From Lepidostoma basale (lineage: Eukaryota; Arthropoda; Insecta; Trichoptera; Lepidostomatidae), in the NCBI GenBank assembly GCA_022606425.2, contig JAHDVF020000437.1, positions 186,001 to 250,000 on the forward strand: DNA of 64,000 nucleotides, given 5' to 3'. Position 1 is the first letter of the stretch; the number at the start of each line of letters is the position of its first letter. The position numbers and the translations under genes are program-made. Of the stretch, positions 20,961-30,914 are shown piece after piece. Under the pieces are notes generated by a model. That model saw only the letters and a list, made by a program, of their open reading frames with translations. It was not told where the DNA came from and made no database searches.

Positions 20961-21139
20961 AAAAAATCTATGCAAAGGAAGGACGAGTAAGGTTATTAAT
21001 GGTTATTAACGTAAAACATTATAACGGTTATTTATAGAGGTTCAATAAGGAAAAAAATTCACAATATGCATAAAATAATTATTATTTTGTATTTATTAAA
21101 AAATATTTTACAATTTAATTTAATTAGTGTAAAGAGATG

Positions 21140-21718
21140 ATAATCTATGACATTCTCATAAAAGATAAAAGTGGAGAGGGATATTAAAAGAAGGATTGGG
21201 GAAAGTAACAAAGTGCATGGTGCGCTTAAAGTTGTCATCGCAAACAAAAACCTATTTAAAAAGCTTAAATGGCAATCTTGTACCGACTATTATGTATGGA
21301 AGCGAAGCATGGAACTGGCAAAATAATGATGAAAGTAGAAGAAATTCAGAAGAAATGAGATCTCTTAGACGAATGTGTGATACTCTGTGTATGATAGTGA
21401 AAATACAAGAAGTGAATGCGGTGCGAATGATGGTGTTATGAACAAAATAATGAAAGGATCATTAAGATGGTTTAGACAAATGGAAAGAATGGTAAAAAAA
21501 TTATAAATTTTTTCGATGTAAATGTAACTAGAAATAGAGGAAGACCGAGTAAATCAAATATTGTATGTCGGCCACGTGAGGAGTCAATGAAATCGACGCG
21601 CATGCATGACACGATGTATGAATTTTGAGGAAGCGATAGAAATATGTCAGGAAATAAAAGTATGCCAGTCCATTCTTTCTGCCTACCCCTTCGGTAAAAC
21701 GGCATGATGGTTAGTTAT
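21140..21718 (+). mobile_element. LINE family A, 3' part
   Basis: Starts in the RDIKRRIGESNKVHGALKVVI block and passes through SEAWNWQNNDESR to the GGCATGATGGTTAGTTA tail. Frame broken several times. Confidence 0.75.
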
Positions 21719-22069
21719 GTAGATAATCTTTATGATATTGAAGTTTTATTTTAATTTTTTTTTTTTAATTGTGTTACATTTATAATCGAAATTAGCGTTC
21801 GGTCTTCAATTATTTCTCTAAAAATACACATGTTCTTACGTCTAGACATGTACCCAGTAATTACAATCAGTGAACTGTATACAAGCGACCAATTTTAATT
21901 TACGAGTTAAAAAAAAACGTTATAATCGGTGTTCTTATTTTGATTTGACTGATACCTTATTGCTTATTGGCTGCGTTTCACAATACAAGTAATTCATACG
22001 TACCTTATATCTATAGCAACATATAGACTATAGGTTCCCAACCTTTTCTGTACCCCTTGACAAGAAAAA
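21719..22069. other. no recognisable gene
   Basis: AT-rich. The bases near 22030 (AGGTTCCCAACCTTTTCTG) resemble a decayed hAT end. Confidence 0.4.
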
Positions 22070-22490
22070 AATTCTGAAGTATCTCTACATGAGGGAGTAT
22101 GTTAGCTATCTGTGAGTCTATCCCACGGCATTTCTTTTAGAAATGCTTGGGGCCAACTCTCTGCAGCTTCGAAGAGATGGGCATCTCAAAACCTATTTAT
22201 TTAGATTACTCAGGGGAGAATTTTCGAGAACTCGGCCGTGCTGGAGGGTTTTCGACTTTTTGGCCCTGATAGATATCTCCGAGAGCGACAGCACAGATTG
22301 TTTTACCTACCGGCCGCTAGAATTGACCTGCCTCTGATGACACCGGTGGAAAAAGCAATTAATCTGCTGAACGCGGTCTCCTCGGAGATCGACGTCTTTA
22401 ATATTAGTGAAAGTACGTTTAGAAGGCAAATACTCTTAATTCTGGAGAGTATCCTGTCTTCCTAATGTCGAACTAATATAAAAAAACGCA
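22070..22490 (+). mobile_element. Jockey/CR1-like LINE (family C), 3' part
   Basis: Encodes [53 protein letters not shown] and [17 protein letters not shown] in two frames (22143-22337 and 22238-22465). The same residues occur at 35300-35755. Stops and a frameshift make it a pseudocopy. Confidence 0.75.
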
Positions 22491-22796
22491 CTTAAAATTC
22501 GATACAATAATTTAAATTTAAAAATAAACCTGGGCTTTTGTTATAAGTACAAATACTATTTTTTATCAGTAAGAACTTATAAAAAATATTGAATAATAAT
22601 AATACATGATGATAATATAAAGAAATTATTTAGAAAAAACATATTTTTGAAAAGACATAATTTTTATAAAAATAATAAATTATTAATTTTCATTTGATTG
22701 GGAATGGGAGCTTGGGATTTTAATCTTCTTTTTAATATTGTGTGGATTAAACAAAGTTTTTTGCAATTTCCTAAGAAAATATAATAATAATAAAAA
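22491..22796. other. no recognisable gene
   Basis: Very AT-rich. Near 22745 it contains ATTAAACAAAGTTTTTTGCA, shared with the inverted-repeat element at 3332-3666. Confidence 0.4.
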
Positions 22797-23056
22797 AAAC
22801 TAACTAACTAACCATCACGCCGTCTCCTCAAAGGGTAGGCAGAAATAATGAACTGCCACACTTTTCTTTTCTGACATATTTCCCTCGCTTCCTCGACATT
22901 CATTTATCGTGTCATACAAGCACGTCGATTCTTCCGGCTTCTGACATGACCAACCTTTAATATTTGATTAATTTGGTCATGCCATGTTTTCCTCGGTCTA
23001 CATTTACTCCTTACTCCATTTACATCGTTAACGAATACTTTTTTAACCATTCTCTC
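22797..23056 (-). mobile_element. LINE family A, 3' segment of an inverted copy
   Basis: From the GTTA tail (AACTAACTAACC at 22799) the minus strand runs back through the C-terminus to the ERMVKKVFVN block at 23040-23056. The part that should continue upstream lies in opposite orientation immediately to the right. Confidence 0.8.
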
Positions 23057-23297
23057 TTATGTATGGAAGCGAAGCATGGAACTGGCAGAAGAAAGATGAA
23101 AGCAGAATAAATGCGGTAGAGATGAGGTCCCTAAGACGTATGTGTGGTAGAACGATGTACGACAGAATCTCAAATGCTGATATTAGGAAGGAATGTAGAG
23201 CGAAAGAAGGTATTATGAACAAAATTATGAAAGGATCGCTGCGTTGGTTCGGACATATGGAGCGCATGGGTGAAGAAAGAATGGTTAAAAAAAGCTT
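23057..23297 (+). mobile_element. LINE family A, inverted 5' segment
   Basis: Encodes MYGSEAWNWQKKDESR through GRTMYDRISNADIRKE and [18 protein letters not shown], exactly the portion preceding the segment at 22797-23056 but in opposite orientation. About 20 bp around GAATGGTTAAAAAA is shared by both pieces. Confidence 0.8.
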
Positions 23298-23860
23298 AAT
23301 AATTAAACTTCTAGAAAATATACGTTATCATTCTTATTCATTAAATACGTAGAGATTTTTATATTCATTTTGATATTTGTTGAATGAATTTTTTTCTAGT
23401 ATTAAACGTATTAAAAAAAAATCGAACACGAATAGATTCGCCAGTATCATCATTGGTTATATAAGATTAAAAAGTGATCCAAAAAAGATCATCGATACCA
23501 AGATGTAACCAGTTTCTCGAAGTATCTACGCACAATTCATCATTTTAATCGGATCGTGAATATAATCAAAATGCAGTATACTCCAAAATGTCCATACTCC
23601 AAAAACACCAAAACATTTCAACGGCATAGTAAATCCACCAAAAAACGTTAGTCCAAATACGAAAAAGAATAATGAATTTTTTTATTGTTGAGTGATAAGG
23701 CAATGAGATTTATTTAAGTTCACTGTGCCGCTGCGGTGTTCGCGACTCTCGCGATTGCTTCGAAGAACCGGTTTTTTGCTCCAAATCTTACCGCAGAATA
23801 AACAAATGACGCACGAAATGTCTCCCGAGTGGGGTTGGTGGGAAAATGGAGCAGGTCTCC
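23298..23860. other. upstream region of cuticle gene 1, no gene seen
   Basis: AT-rich, then a more GC-balanced 150 bp before the TATA box. Regulatory sites may lie here but none can be named. Confidence 0.4.
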
Positions 23861-23865
23861 GTGAG

Positions 23866-23900
23866 TATAAAAGGGAAAGTAATTTCAGAATGAGTACAGT
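23866..23900 (+). promoter_or_regulatory. core promoter of cuticle gene 1
   Basis: TATA box TATAAAAG at 23866-23873 and an initiator-like ACAGT at 23896-23900, 30 bp downstream. This is the arthropod TATA-to-TCAGT spacing. The same pair precedes all five cuticle genes here. Confidence 0.8.
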
Positions 23901-23929
23901 TTGTCCGGAACAGTATCACATTCAACAAG

Positions 23930-26137
23930 ATGGCATTCAAAGTACGTTGAAATTCAGTACATTCGCATCTATTTGTTTTAACTTGCGAAGGATTCGTATG
24001 TGAAGACTACAGGGGAAAAACAAGGAATGTCAGTTAAAATTCAATGTAATAATGCCATCTAGCGGCATTTGTACGTATCTATCCACAGTAAAATTTTCAT
24101 TTTCAAAAATCATGTGTGTCATCGACTATGGCCAGATAATCAATTGCTAATTGCTAAGAAATGTATAGACTTTAATTAGCTTTATTTTCAATTTATTCAA
24201 ATTAACCTTCTATTGACATCCCTTGTTTTCCCGTGTCTTCATATACTCGTACTTACAAACGTGATCAAATTGATAAAAAAAAACGTGTAGATTTAATTTT
24301 TATAACTAACTAACTAACCATCACGCCGTCTCCCCGAAGGGGTAGGCAGAAATAATGGACTACCACACTTTTCTTTCCTGACATATTTCTCTCGTTTCCT
24401 CAACATTCATACATCGTGTCATATACGCGCGTCGATTTCTCCGACTCCTTACATGGCCGACATTCAATATTTAATTTATTTGATCGTGCCACGTTTTCCT
24501 CGGTCTTCCTCTATTTCTGGTTCCATTTACATCGTTAACATATATTTTTTTTACCATTATTTCTTCATTCATTTTTTCCATGTGTCCAAACCATCGTAAT
24601 GAGCCTTTCATAATTTTGTCATTTTATTATTTTTTTTATTCATTTATTTATTTATTTAAAAACTAATTTTTTCTACATTACAATTTCTGTCGATACATTT
24701 CGTAGCTTTTACACCTTCATCAAATCATCATTAATAAAATCGTGTTAACGTTATAATTGTGAACGTGTTAAATTCATCAGAAGAATCTTAAAATTTAAAT
24801 AAATTGTATTATAATTTATTATTTATTTTCCGATTCAAAATAATCGAGTCATTTCTAGGCTCGAACCCTAGTCTCCTAGATAATAACTCAAGTGTTATAT
24901 CCCCTAGACTGCCTGATTCATACATTATTCGATAGATTTGTTTTAGTTTTTCAATAATATTTTTAAAACATAGAAATGGTTGAAGTAAAATTGGCACTAA
25001 TTACCAAAAAAAAAAAAAAATGTGCAGTTTCGTTCTATATGATATATTTATAATATAAAACGAAATCGCTTATTAATTATTTATTCACTGTTAAATTAAA
25101 AACGCTGTTTTAATATAAAAAAATTGAGTTTATTTTTTATAAAATCGTCGTGACAGCTGTTTCGGTAACCGATGTTACCATCGTCAGGTTTTACAATTAA
25201 CTGATTATTGTAACACCTGACGATGGTAACGTCAGTTACCGAAACGACGTTTTTATATACAAAAAATAAACTCAATTTTTTATATTAAAACAGTGTTTTT
25301 AATTTAACAGTGAATAATGTTAAAATATCAAAGTGTTTCCACCAAAACAATGGATTATCTGTTAAAAAAATTGTACTTAGTGCCTATTTTATTTCAACAA
25401 TTCTAATATATTTGTATTTTGTTAATTCCATAAAAAAAACTTTCATTCGAATAGCATTTTTTTGTGAATAATTTATTAAGAATTGTGTATTCTTCTAGAT
25501 TTTCGCTTTCGCCTGCGTATTGGCTGTAGCCAACGCTGGAGTGATCGCCCCCGTGGCTCAAGTGGCTCACTATGCCGCCCCCCAGGTGTCCCACTACGCC
25601 GCCCCCCAAGTTCACTATGCCGCTCCCCAGGTCTCCCACTATTCCGCCCCCCAGGTCCACTATTCCGCCCCTCAGGTATCCCACTATTCCGCCCCTCAGG
25701 TCCACTATTCCGCCCCACAAGTCTCCCACTACGCCGCCCCCCAGGTCCACTATGCTGCTCCCCAGGTCCACAAGGTAGCCATCGCCGCCCCTGTTGAGCA
25801 CTACGCCCCCGCTGAGTACAACTTCGAGTACTCCGTCCATGACGAGCACACCGGAGACATCAAAAGCCAACAGGAGGTCCGTCACGGAGACGAAGTTAAG
25901 GGATCTTACTCCCTCATCGAAGCCGACGGCAGCCGTCGCGTCGTCGAATACACCGCTGATGAGCACAACGGATTCAACGCCGTCGTCCACCGCGAGCCCG
26001 GCCAGCACCCCGTTGCCGTCAAGCCAGTGCTGAAGGTTGCCGCCCCCGTGTATGCCCATGCAGCCCCCGCCTATGCTCATGCCGCCCCGGCCTACCAGTC
26101 CTATGCAGCTCCCGCCCAATCTTACTACCATCATTAA
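23930..26137 (+). CDS. RR-2 cuticular protein, gene 1 (216 aa, two exons)
   Basis: Structural protein of the exoskeleton, secreted by epidermal cells and binding chitin through its RR-2 domain (established for the Pfam chitin_bind_4 family). Exon 1 coding is 23930-23941 (M-A-F-K) with donor GTACGT. Exon 2 is 25499-26137 after acceptor TTCTTCTAG; the phase-0 junction makes a continuous signal peptide [18 protein letters not shown]. Residues ~25-95 are [15 protein letters not shown] repeats. The RR-2 domain is ~111-168 ([14 protein letters not shown] to NGFNAVVH), with the [10 protein letters not shown] core. The tail is Ala/Pro-rich, ending in SYYHH. Exon 2 is far GC-richer than its surroundings. 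The 1.56-kb intron holds a LINE fragment, a SINE and a palindromic element. Junctions are inferred from sequence and from identical structure in four neighbours. Confidence 0.94.
24303..24622 (-). mobile_element. LINE family A, 3' part, in intron of cuticle gene 1
   Basis: The AACTAACTAACC tail at 24304 is followed by CATCACGCCGTCTCCCCGAA and reverse-strand coding remains up to the MNKIMKG block. Opposite in orientation to the host gene. Confidence 0.8.
24640..24730 (-). other. decayed hammerhead-like motif in intron
   Basis: The minus strand has TGATGAAGGTGTAAAAGCTA followed by CGAAATGTATCG, comparable to the better motif at 32383-32416 but mutated in stem II and stem III. Confidence 0.3.
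24805..24930 (-). mobile_element. tRNA-derived SINE-2 copy in intron
   Basis: The minus strand carries CAGGCAGTCTAGGGGATATA and GGGTTCGAGCCTAGAAATGA, the tRNA-like head also seen at 15145-15285. Confidence 0.55.
25081..25317. mobile_element. palindromic element with hammerhead-like arms, in intron
   Basis: Inverted repeat with arms 25081-25187 and 25217-25317 around a 29-bp spacer. The left arm (minus strand, 25152-25187) has the best preserved motif in the window: CTGACGA, T, a perfect 6-bp stem GGTAAC/GTTACC with loop ATCG, GAAA, palindrome CAGCTG, T and C. The right arm (plus, 25217-25245) has the same core but lacks the stem III bases. Situated 180 bp before exon 2 of cuticle gene 1. Confidence 0.75.
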
Positions 26138-26188
26138 ACCCCAACTGAATAACCGTGACTTGCTTAGATTTAAGTAGCTAATATTGTA

Positions 26189-26194
26189 AATAAA
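26189..26194 (+). terminator. polyadenylation signal of cuticle gene 1
   Basis: AATAAA 52 bp after the stop codon; the only canonical hexamer in the first 100 bp of 3' sequence. Confidence 0.8.
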
Positions 26195-26394
26195 TTATTT
26201 CAAAATCAAATTCAATCTTTCATTTACTACATCAGAATACCGAAAGTAACGAAATTCCCCTGGAATCGATACAATGTCGGCCAATCCTTCCACCACAATG
26301 GACAGAGAGTATTAGTTTGTATTGTAGGGTAACATACAGTGATTGTTAATACAAATGCAAATGAACAAACTAACAGTTAAATAAAGAGATTTTT

Positions 26395-27700
26395 AAATGG
26401 CCGAGCCATTGAGGGCTCCCTCCGCTTACCCGAAGCTGTTATAGGCGCAGCGGCGCCTTTCGTCAGCTTCACTCGTGCACTCCCTAGGCCCGTCCCCCGT
26501 CCATGCGGGACTTACGTTAAAAAAAATATATACGAGGTCCGTTCAAAAAGTATCGCGAATTTTGTGTTTTTTCAAAAATTATTTATATATTCATGAATTT
26601 CTATTTTGTCCCCTTCAAAGTAATCCCAACCAGATATTATACACTTGTGCCAACGTTTTTTTCAATCCTCGAAGCACCCCAAAAAATCATTTTTTGTGAT
26701 CTTGTTCAGCTCCTCCTTCGATGCCGTCTTTATTTCCTCAATCGTAGCCTAGCGTCGTCCTTTCATGGGCCTCTTCAGTTTCGGGAACAAGAAAAAGTCA
26801 CAGGGGGTCAGATCTGGGGAATACGGTGGCTGCGGCATTATTGGTGTGTTGTTTTGGCCAAAAATTCGCGCACAAGCAGATGCGAAATTGAGCAATTTTG
26901 GTACGAATTTCGCGGCGACCGATCTCATGCCCAAATCATTGGTAAAAATCGAATGGCACGAGCCAAGCGATATGTTTAAGTCCTCAGCAACTTCTCTAGC
27001 GGTGATTCGACGATTGGCCAATACTATGTTATTCACTTCATCAATGTTTTCGTCTGTTGTTGACGTGCTCGGGCGTCCGGCAGGCTCTTTTTCGTTCACA
27101 TCTTCTCGGTCCTCTGAGAACATTTTGTACCACCGATAAACGTTGCTTTGGTCCAAGATAGCTTCACCATATGCCACAGTCAACATTTGGAATGCGTCCG
27201 GGGACTTAATTTTGTTTTTCACTCAAAATTTGATACAGATTCTTTGATCCATTTTTTTGGAGTGGGCAAAAATCGAAGACGAGCCAAAACACGTGCAAGC
27301 AAAGTGGCTCTCAAAAATTAACTGAACATTCAAACTGGCCGAACTTATCGGCATAAGTGAGAGACATGAGTATTAGCATAACGCCACAAAAAAATCAAAA
27401 ATCGAATATACGTAACCGGCGGAAATTCAAAATTCGCGATACTTTTTGAACATACCTCGTATATTTGAAACCAAGGGGGACCCAGACCACATTTAAGCTA
27501 CGCTACCCTCCTTCGATGTCCCGCCGTACACACATAGCAATACAACAGCAAAAGCAAATACACAATTGATACATTGATATGTTAGAGAAAGAATAAAAAA
27601 AAAGAAATAATGCACAGCAGGAGGCACAGGAGGGAGGGGAGAGACAAAATGCAGGATGGGGGAAATAAGGAAATTTATTTAATATGTGGACAAAGGAAGG
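26395..27700 (-). mobile_element. family F retroposon split by a mariner element
   Basis: Positions 26395-26530 contain CTGTTATAGGCGCAGCGGCG and GTCCATGCGGGACTTACG. The continuation at 27462-27560 has GGGGGACCCAGACCACATTT and CTTCGATGTCCCGCCGTACA. The order matches the uninterrupted copy at 38788-39011, so the mariner inserted into a pre-existing F copy. The right limit is uncertain. Confidence 0.65.
26533..27459 (-). mobile_element. internally deleted mariner transposon
   Basis: A 927-bp element with ~30-bp inverted ends (CGAGGTCCGTTCAAAAAGTA at left, matching complement at right) and TA duplications at 26531-26532 and 27460-27461. The minus-strand frame 26749-27222 encodes the helix-turn-helix part (AYGEAILDQSNVYRWYKMF, GRPSTSTTDENIDEV, RRITAREVAEDLNIS). 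It then jumps to PPYSPDLTPCDFFLFPKLK, the third-aspartate region. The middle with the first two catalytic aspartates is missing, so it cannot make active transposase. A full mariner is ~1.3 kb. Confidence 0.9.
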
Positions 27701-28080
27701 TAACATAGGAAGTTTATTCTATATATATTGAAGAGAAGAAAAATAATGCAATTGAACTAAGCAGGAGGAGGACGAGGTCCGGCATTGCGGATCAGTCCCC
27801 CCTCCCCCCAGCAAGATAATCGGCACCCCCTCAAAGGGGCAAATGACTTCACAAAACGGCAACGTCCGGTCGAGACGATTGGCCGAGGTTAAAAAAAAAA
27901 AAATTACAATAATAAAATAAAATAAGCAAGAAAGAATAAGCAATTGATAACAGTAATAATAATAACAGTAAATAATAAACCCGGATCAGGAGCAGTAGCC
28001 CCAGAGATAACAAAAACACATAAAATAAGAAGAGAAAAGAATAAGAAGAGAAAAGAAAATTCAACAAAATAAAGAGATAG
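27701..28080. other. unassigned low-complexity stretch
   Basis: Contains a C-rich patch (CCCCCCTCCCCCCAGC near 27797) and AT-rich runs. It may be further F-type repeat, but no clear match was seen. Confidence 0.35.
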
Positions 28081-28490
28081 AAGATTACCCGCCGCTTATC
28101 CAAAGCTGTTATAGGACGCAGCGGCGCCCCTTCGTCAGCTTCGCTCAAACAATCCCTAGGCCCGCCCCTCATCCACGCAGGATTTACATTATCTGGAGAA
28201 TGCACCATTCCAGAAAAAAAAAGCAAAAGGGTATCTAGGCCACATTTAATCTAGTTTAATTTCAATCCACTTCTATGTCCAATGGACCACAATACCACAA
28301 TGGACATAAGGTTCCCACCACCACCCAAGACTGTTATAGGACGCAGCGACGCCCTTTCGTTAGTCTCGCTGCACTATCTAGGCCTGTTCCTTGTCCATCC
28401 GGGACTTACGTTAAATTAATTTTGCCTTCCTGTCATCAATCAAAGGGTGACAGACCACATTTAATCTATTTATTTTAAACCTTCTATCTC
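28081..28490 (-). mobile_element. two tandem family F fragments
   Basis: 28085-28260 and 28310-28480 each contain the CTGTTATAGGACGCAGCG, CTAGGCC and CACATTTAATCTA landmarks in the same order and orientation, so F copies lie head to tail. Confidence 0.6.
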
Positions 28491-29110
28491 CCGCGCAGCC
28501 TCACGTCTCTTTATTGATAAAATATACATTATATAGAAAAACATAATAGAACACATTAACTTTGTTTTTTTTTACAACAACAAAAATAAAATAAAACGCA
28601 ATGGACAGAGAAGAGGAGAGTTATGAAAACGATATCTACAAAACAAACTTGCCATTGATACGACGAAGAATAATAATCTAACTAACCATCTCACCCGCCC
28701 CGAAAAGGTAAGCAGATAAAATAGACCCCCACACTATTTTTTCTTGGCATACTTCTATCGCAACAAACATACCTCGTGTCATTCACACACGTCGATTTCT
28801 CCGATTTCTCAACATTAGAAATAAAATAATATATGTTGACATTCTTCTTTTCCTTCTTGTCCTGTACCACCTCCGTGGTACTAAGGGTCTCAAGGAACCT
28901 TCTTCACCCTACTTTATTGCATGCCTGATGCCCGCAGTGATACCTCACATTATCCTATGTGGCCCTTGACCAGAAAAGTGTGACGACCGCTGATCTAGGA
29001 TATCTACGTTCACCATTTTTTGGAATCCATCTGGGAAAACAATTATGAAAAATAATATTTACACTTAATTTATAATAGTAAACACGATTGTTTAGTAGAG
29101 TTTTACAAAA
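28491..29110. other. mostly unassigned; one LINE family A trace
   Basis: 28676-28820 (-) holds CTAACTAACCATCTCACCCG and CACACGTCGATTTCTCCGAT, a poor family A end. Near 28950-28995, GGCCCTTGACCAGAAAAGTG with GACCGCTGATCTAGG may be a hAT-like terminus. No gene. Confidence 0.4.
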
Positions 29111-29119
29111 CTTATATCC

Positions 29120-29712
29120 TTTCAATATCCTTCAATATTAAAAGAAGGGTTGGGGCAGGCAACAGAGTAAATGGTGCACTTAAAGTTGTCATCGCAAACG
29201 AAAGCTTATCCAAAAAAGCTAAGATGGCAGTGCATAATAGTGTTCGTATGGCGACCCTTATGTATGGAAGTGAAGCACGTAACAGGCAAAAGAAGGATGA
29301 AAGTAGAATAAATGCAGTAGAAATGAGATCTCTAAGACGAATGTGTGGTAAATCCTTATATGATAGTGTCAAATGCAAGTATAAGAAGTTAATGCGGTGC
29401 AAAGTAAAGTAGGTACTATGAACAAAATAATGAAAGGGTCGTTAAGATGGTTTGTACACATGGAGAATGGTGAAGAAGGTATATGAAAACGACGTGAACG
29501 GAGCTAGAAATGGAGGAAGGCCGAGAAAAACGTGACACGATCAAATCAATCAAATATTGAATGTCGGTCACGTGAGGAGTCGGAGAAATCGACGTGCGTG
29601 CATGAAAAAGATGTATGAATGTAGAGGAAACGAAAGAAGTATCTCAGGACAGAACAGTGTCGCGGTATATTCTTTCCGCCTACCCCTCCGGGGAGACGGT
29701 GTGATGGTTAGT
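29120..29712 (+). mobile_element. LINE family A, 3' part
   Basis: Runs from the RRVGAGNRVNGALKVVIANE block through MYGSEARNRQKKDESRINAV to GACGGTGTGATGGTTAGTTA with four GTTA units. Several indels. Confidence 0.8.
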
Positions 29713-30094
29713 TAGTTAGTTAGTCCATTTCTTGAACAATGATATAAAACTAATATTAAATAATTTACCCTAATTACTTAACTTAACGGTCGACAGTTCT
29801 CTTGAGTGACTTCTGCATTTTGCCATTTTGCTGGAATCTGGGCATCTTCTAAGGATCTATTGAAAAGTATGAATAGTGCATCTTCTAAAACTTTTCCACC
29901 TATTTTAAGCATTTCTCCTGTTATTCCATCATTGCCTTGACGTTTGCGGTTCTTCACTTGGTTTATTGCAGCCCTCTAAATTAATTAGTCTTAAAAACGC
30001 GAGTATGTCATTCCCATAAATTATCAAAATAATTCTAGAAAACTGCCTATCCCTTCGGAAAGACGCCGTAATGGTTAGATAGCTTTTTTAAAAA
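29713..30094. other. LINE traces
   Basis: 29790-29990 reads, on the minus strand, like a decayed LINE reverse transcriptase segment (GGAGAAATGCTTAAAATAGG). 30043-30080 is a ~40-bp family A tail (CTGCCTATCCCTTCGG, GTAATGGTTAGATAGC). Confidence 0.4.
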
Positions 30095-30545
30095 TTTGTT
30101 TCTTATATTTTCTTCCATACCCGTATGTATGGAAGAGAAGCATGGAACTGGCAAAAGAAGGATGAGAGCATAATATATGCGGTAGAGATGAGGTCCCTAA
30201 GACGTATATGTGTTAGAACGATATACCACAGAATCTCTAATGCTGATATAAGAAAGGAATGTAGAGCGGAAGAAGGTATTATGAACAAAATTATGAAAGG
30301 ATCACTGCGTTCGTTCAGACATATGGAGCGCATGGATGGAGAAATAATGGTTAAAAAAAGACCTAGGAAAACATGGCATGACCAAATTAATCAAATTTTA
30401 AAGGTTGGTAATGTTAGAAGTGGGAGGAATCGATGTGCGTATATGACTCATTGTATGAATGTGGAGGAATCTAGAGAGGTGCATCAGGATATATTCTCTC
30501 TGTCTACCCCTGCGGGGAAACGGCGTGATGGTTTGTTCGTTTGTT
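30095..30545 (+). mobile_element. LINE family A, GTTT-tailed subfamily
   Basis: The frame 30125-30619 keeps MYGREAWNWQKKDES, RMCVRTIYHRISNADIRKE and [19 protein letters not shown] nearly intact. The tail is GATGGTTTGTTCGTTTGTTT rather than GTTA repeats. Confidence 0.8.
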
Positions 30546-30620
30546 TTGTTTTATATTTTAGCTTATTTTACTATATTTCTAACAGTTTGTTTCATTGTAG
30601 AAGCCCTTTGGACTTTTAAA

Positions 30621-30888
30621 GGCGGGCCAGACTGTGATAAACTCGGTTTCCAACCAACGAGCCAGACTATCTATCTCATTCTACGCCGGGTAAAATAATG
30701 CGAGGAAGAGAGATAAACGTACCATGTTTGTTGAATAGTTTGAAAGGATAACCGTATGCAGAAACATCCGCGGTTTAACTAAAATCGACGTTTTTACTAC
30801 GTCTAGAACATGGTTTAAGTTTGAGTAATAACATTCTGTATACAAATTTTGGTTTCAAACCAGCTTGTTTGTCACAGTGTGGCCCGCC
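30621..30888. mobile_element. MITE-like element with GC-rich inverted ends
   Basis: Ends GGCGGGCCAGACTGTGATAA (30621-30640) and, as complement, GGCGGGCCACACTGTGACAA (30869-30888) form a ~22-bp inverted repeat with two mismatches. The 268-bp element has no ORF. It interrupts the 3' flank of a GTTT-tailed LINE copy (compare GTAGAAGCC at 30598 and 31470). Target duplication not clear; superfamily unknown. Confidence 0.7.
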
Positions 30889-30914
30889 TATTATACATAA
30901 ATAAAGAGATAGAA

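Noticed and set aside
25403..26134. Long antisense ORF (243 codons, Gly/Val-rich) opposite cuticle gene 1
   Set aside because: GC-rich coding exons of these genes create open antisense frames. The same shadow appears opposite every other cuticle exon 2, and the sense frame has splice sites, signal peptide and RR-2 domain.
26765..27139. Plus-strand ORF of 124 residues in the mariner
   Set aside because: The real (defective) transposase frame is on the minus strand with HTH and YSPDL motifs; this is its shadow.
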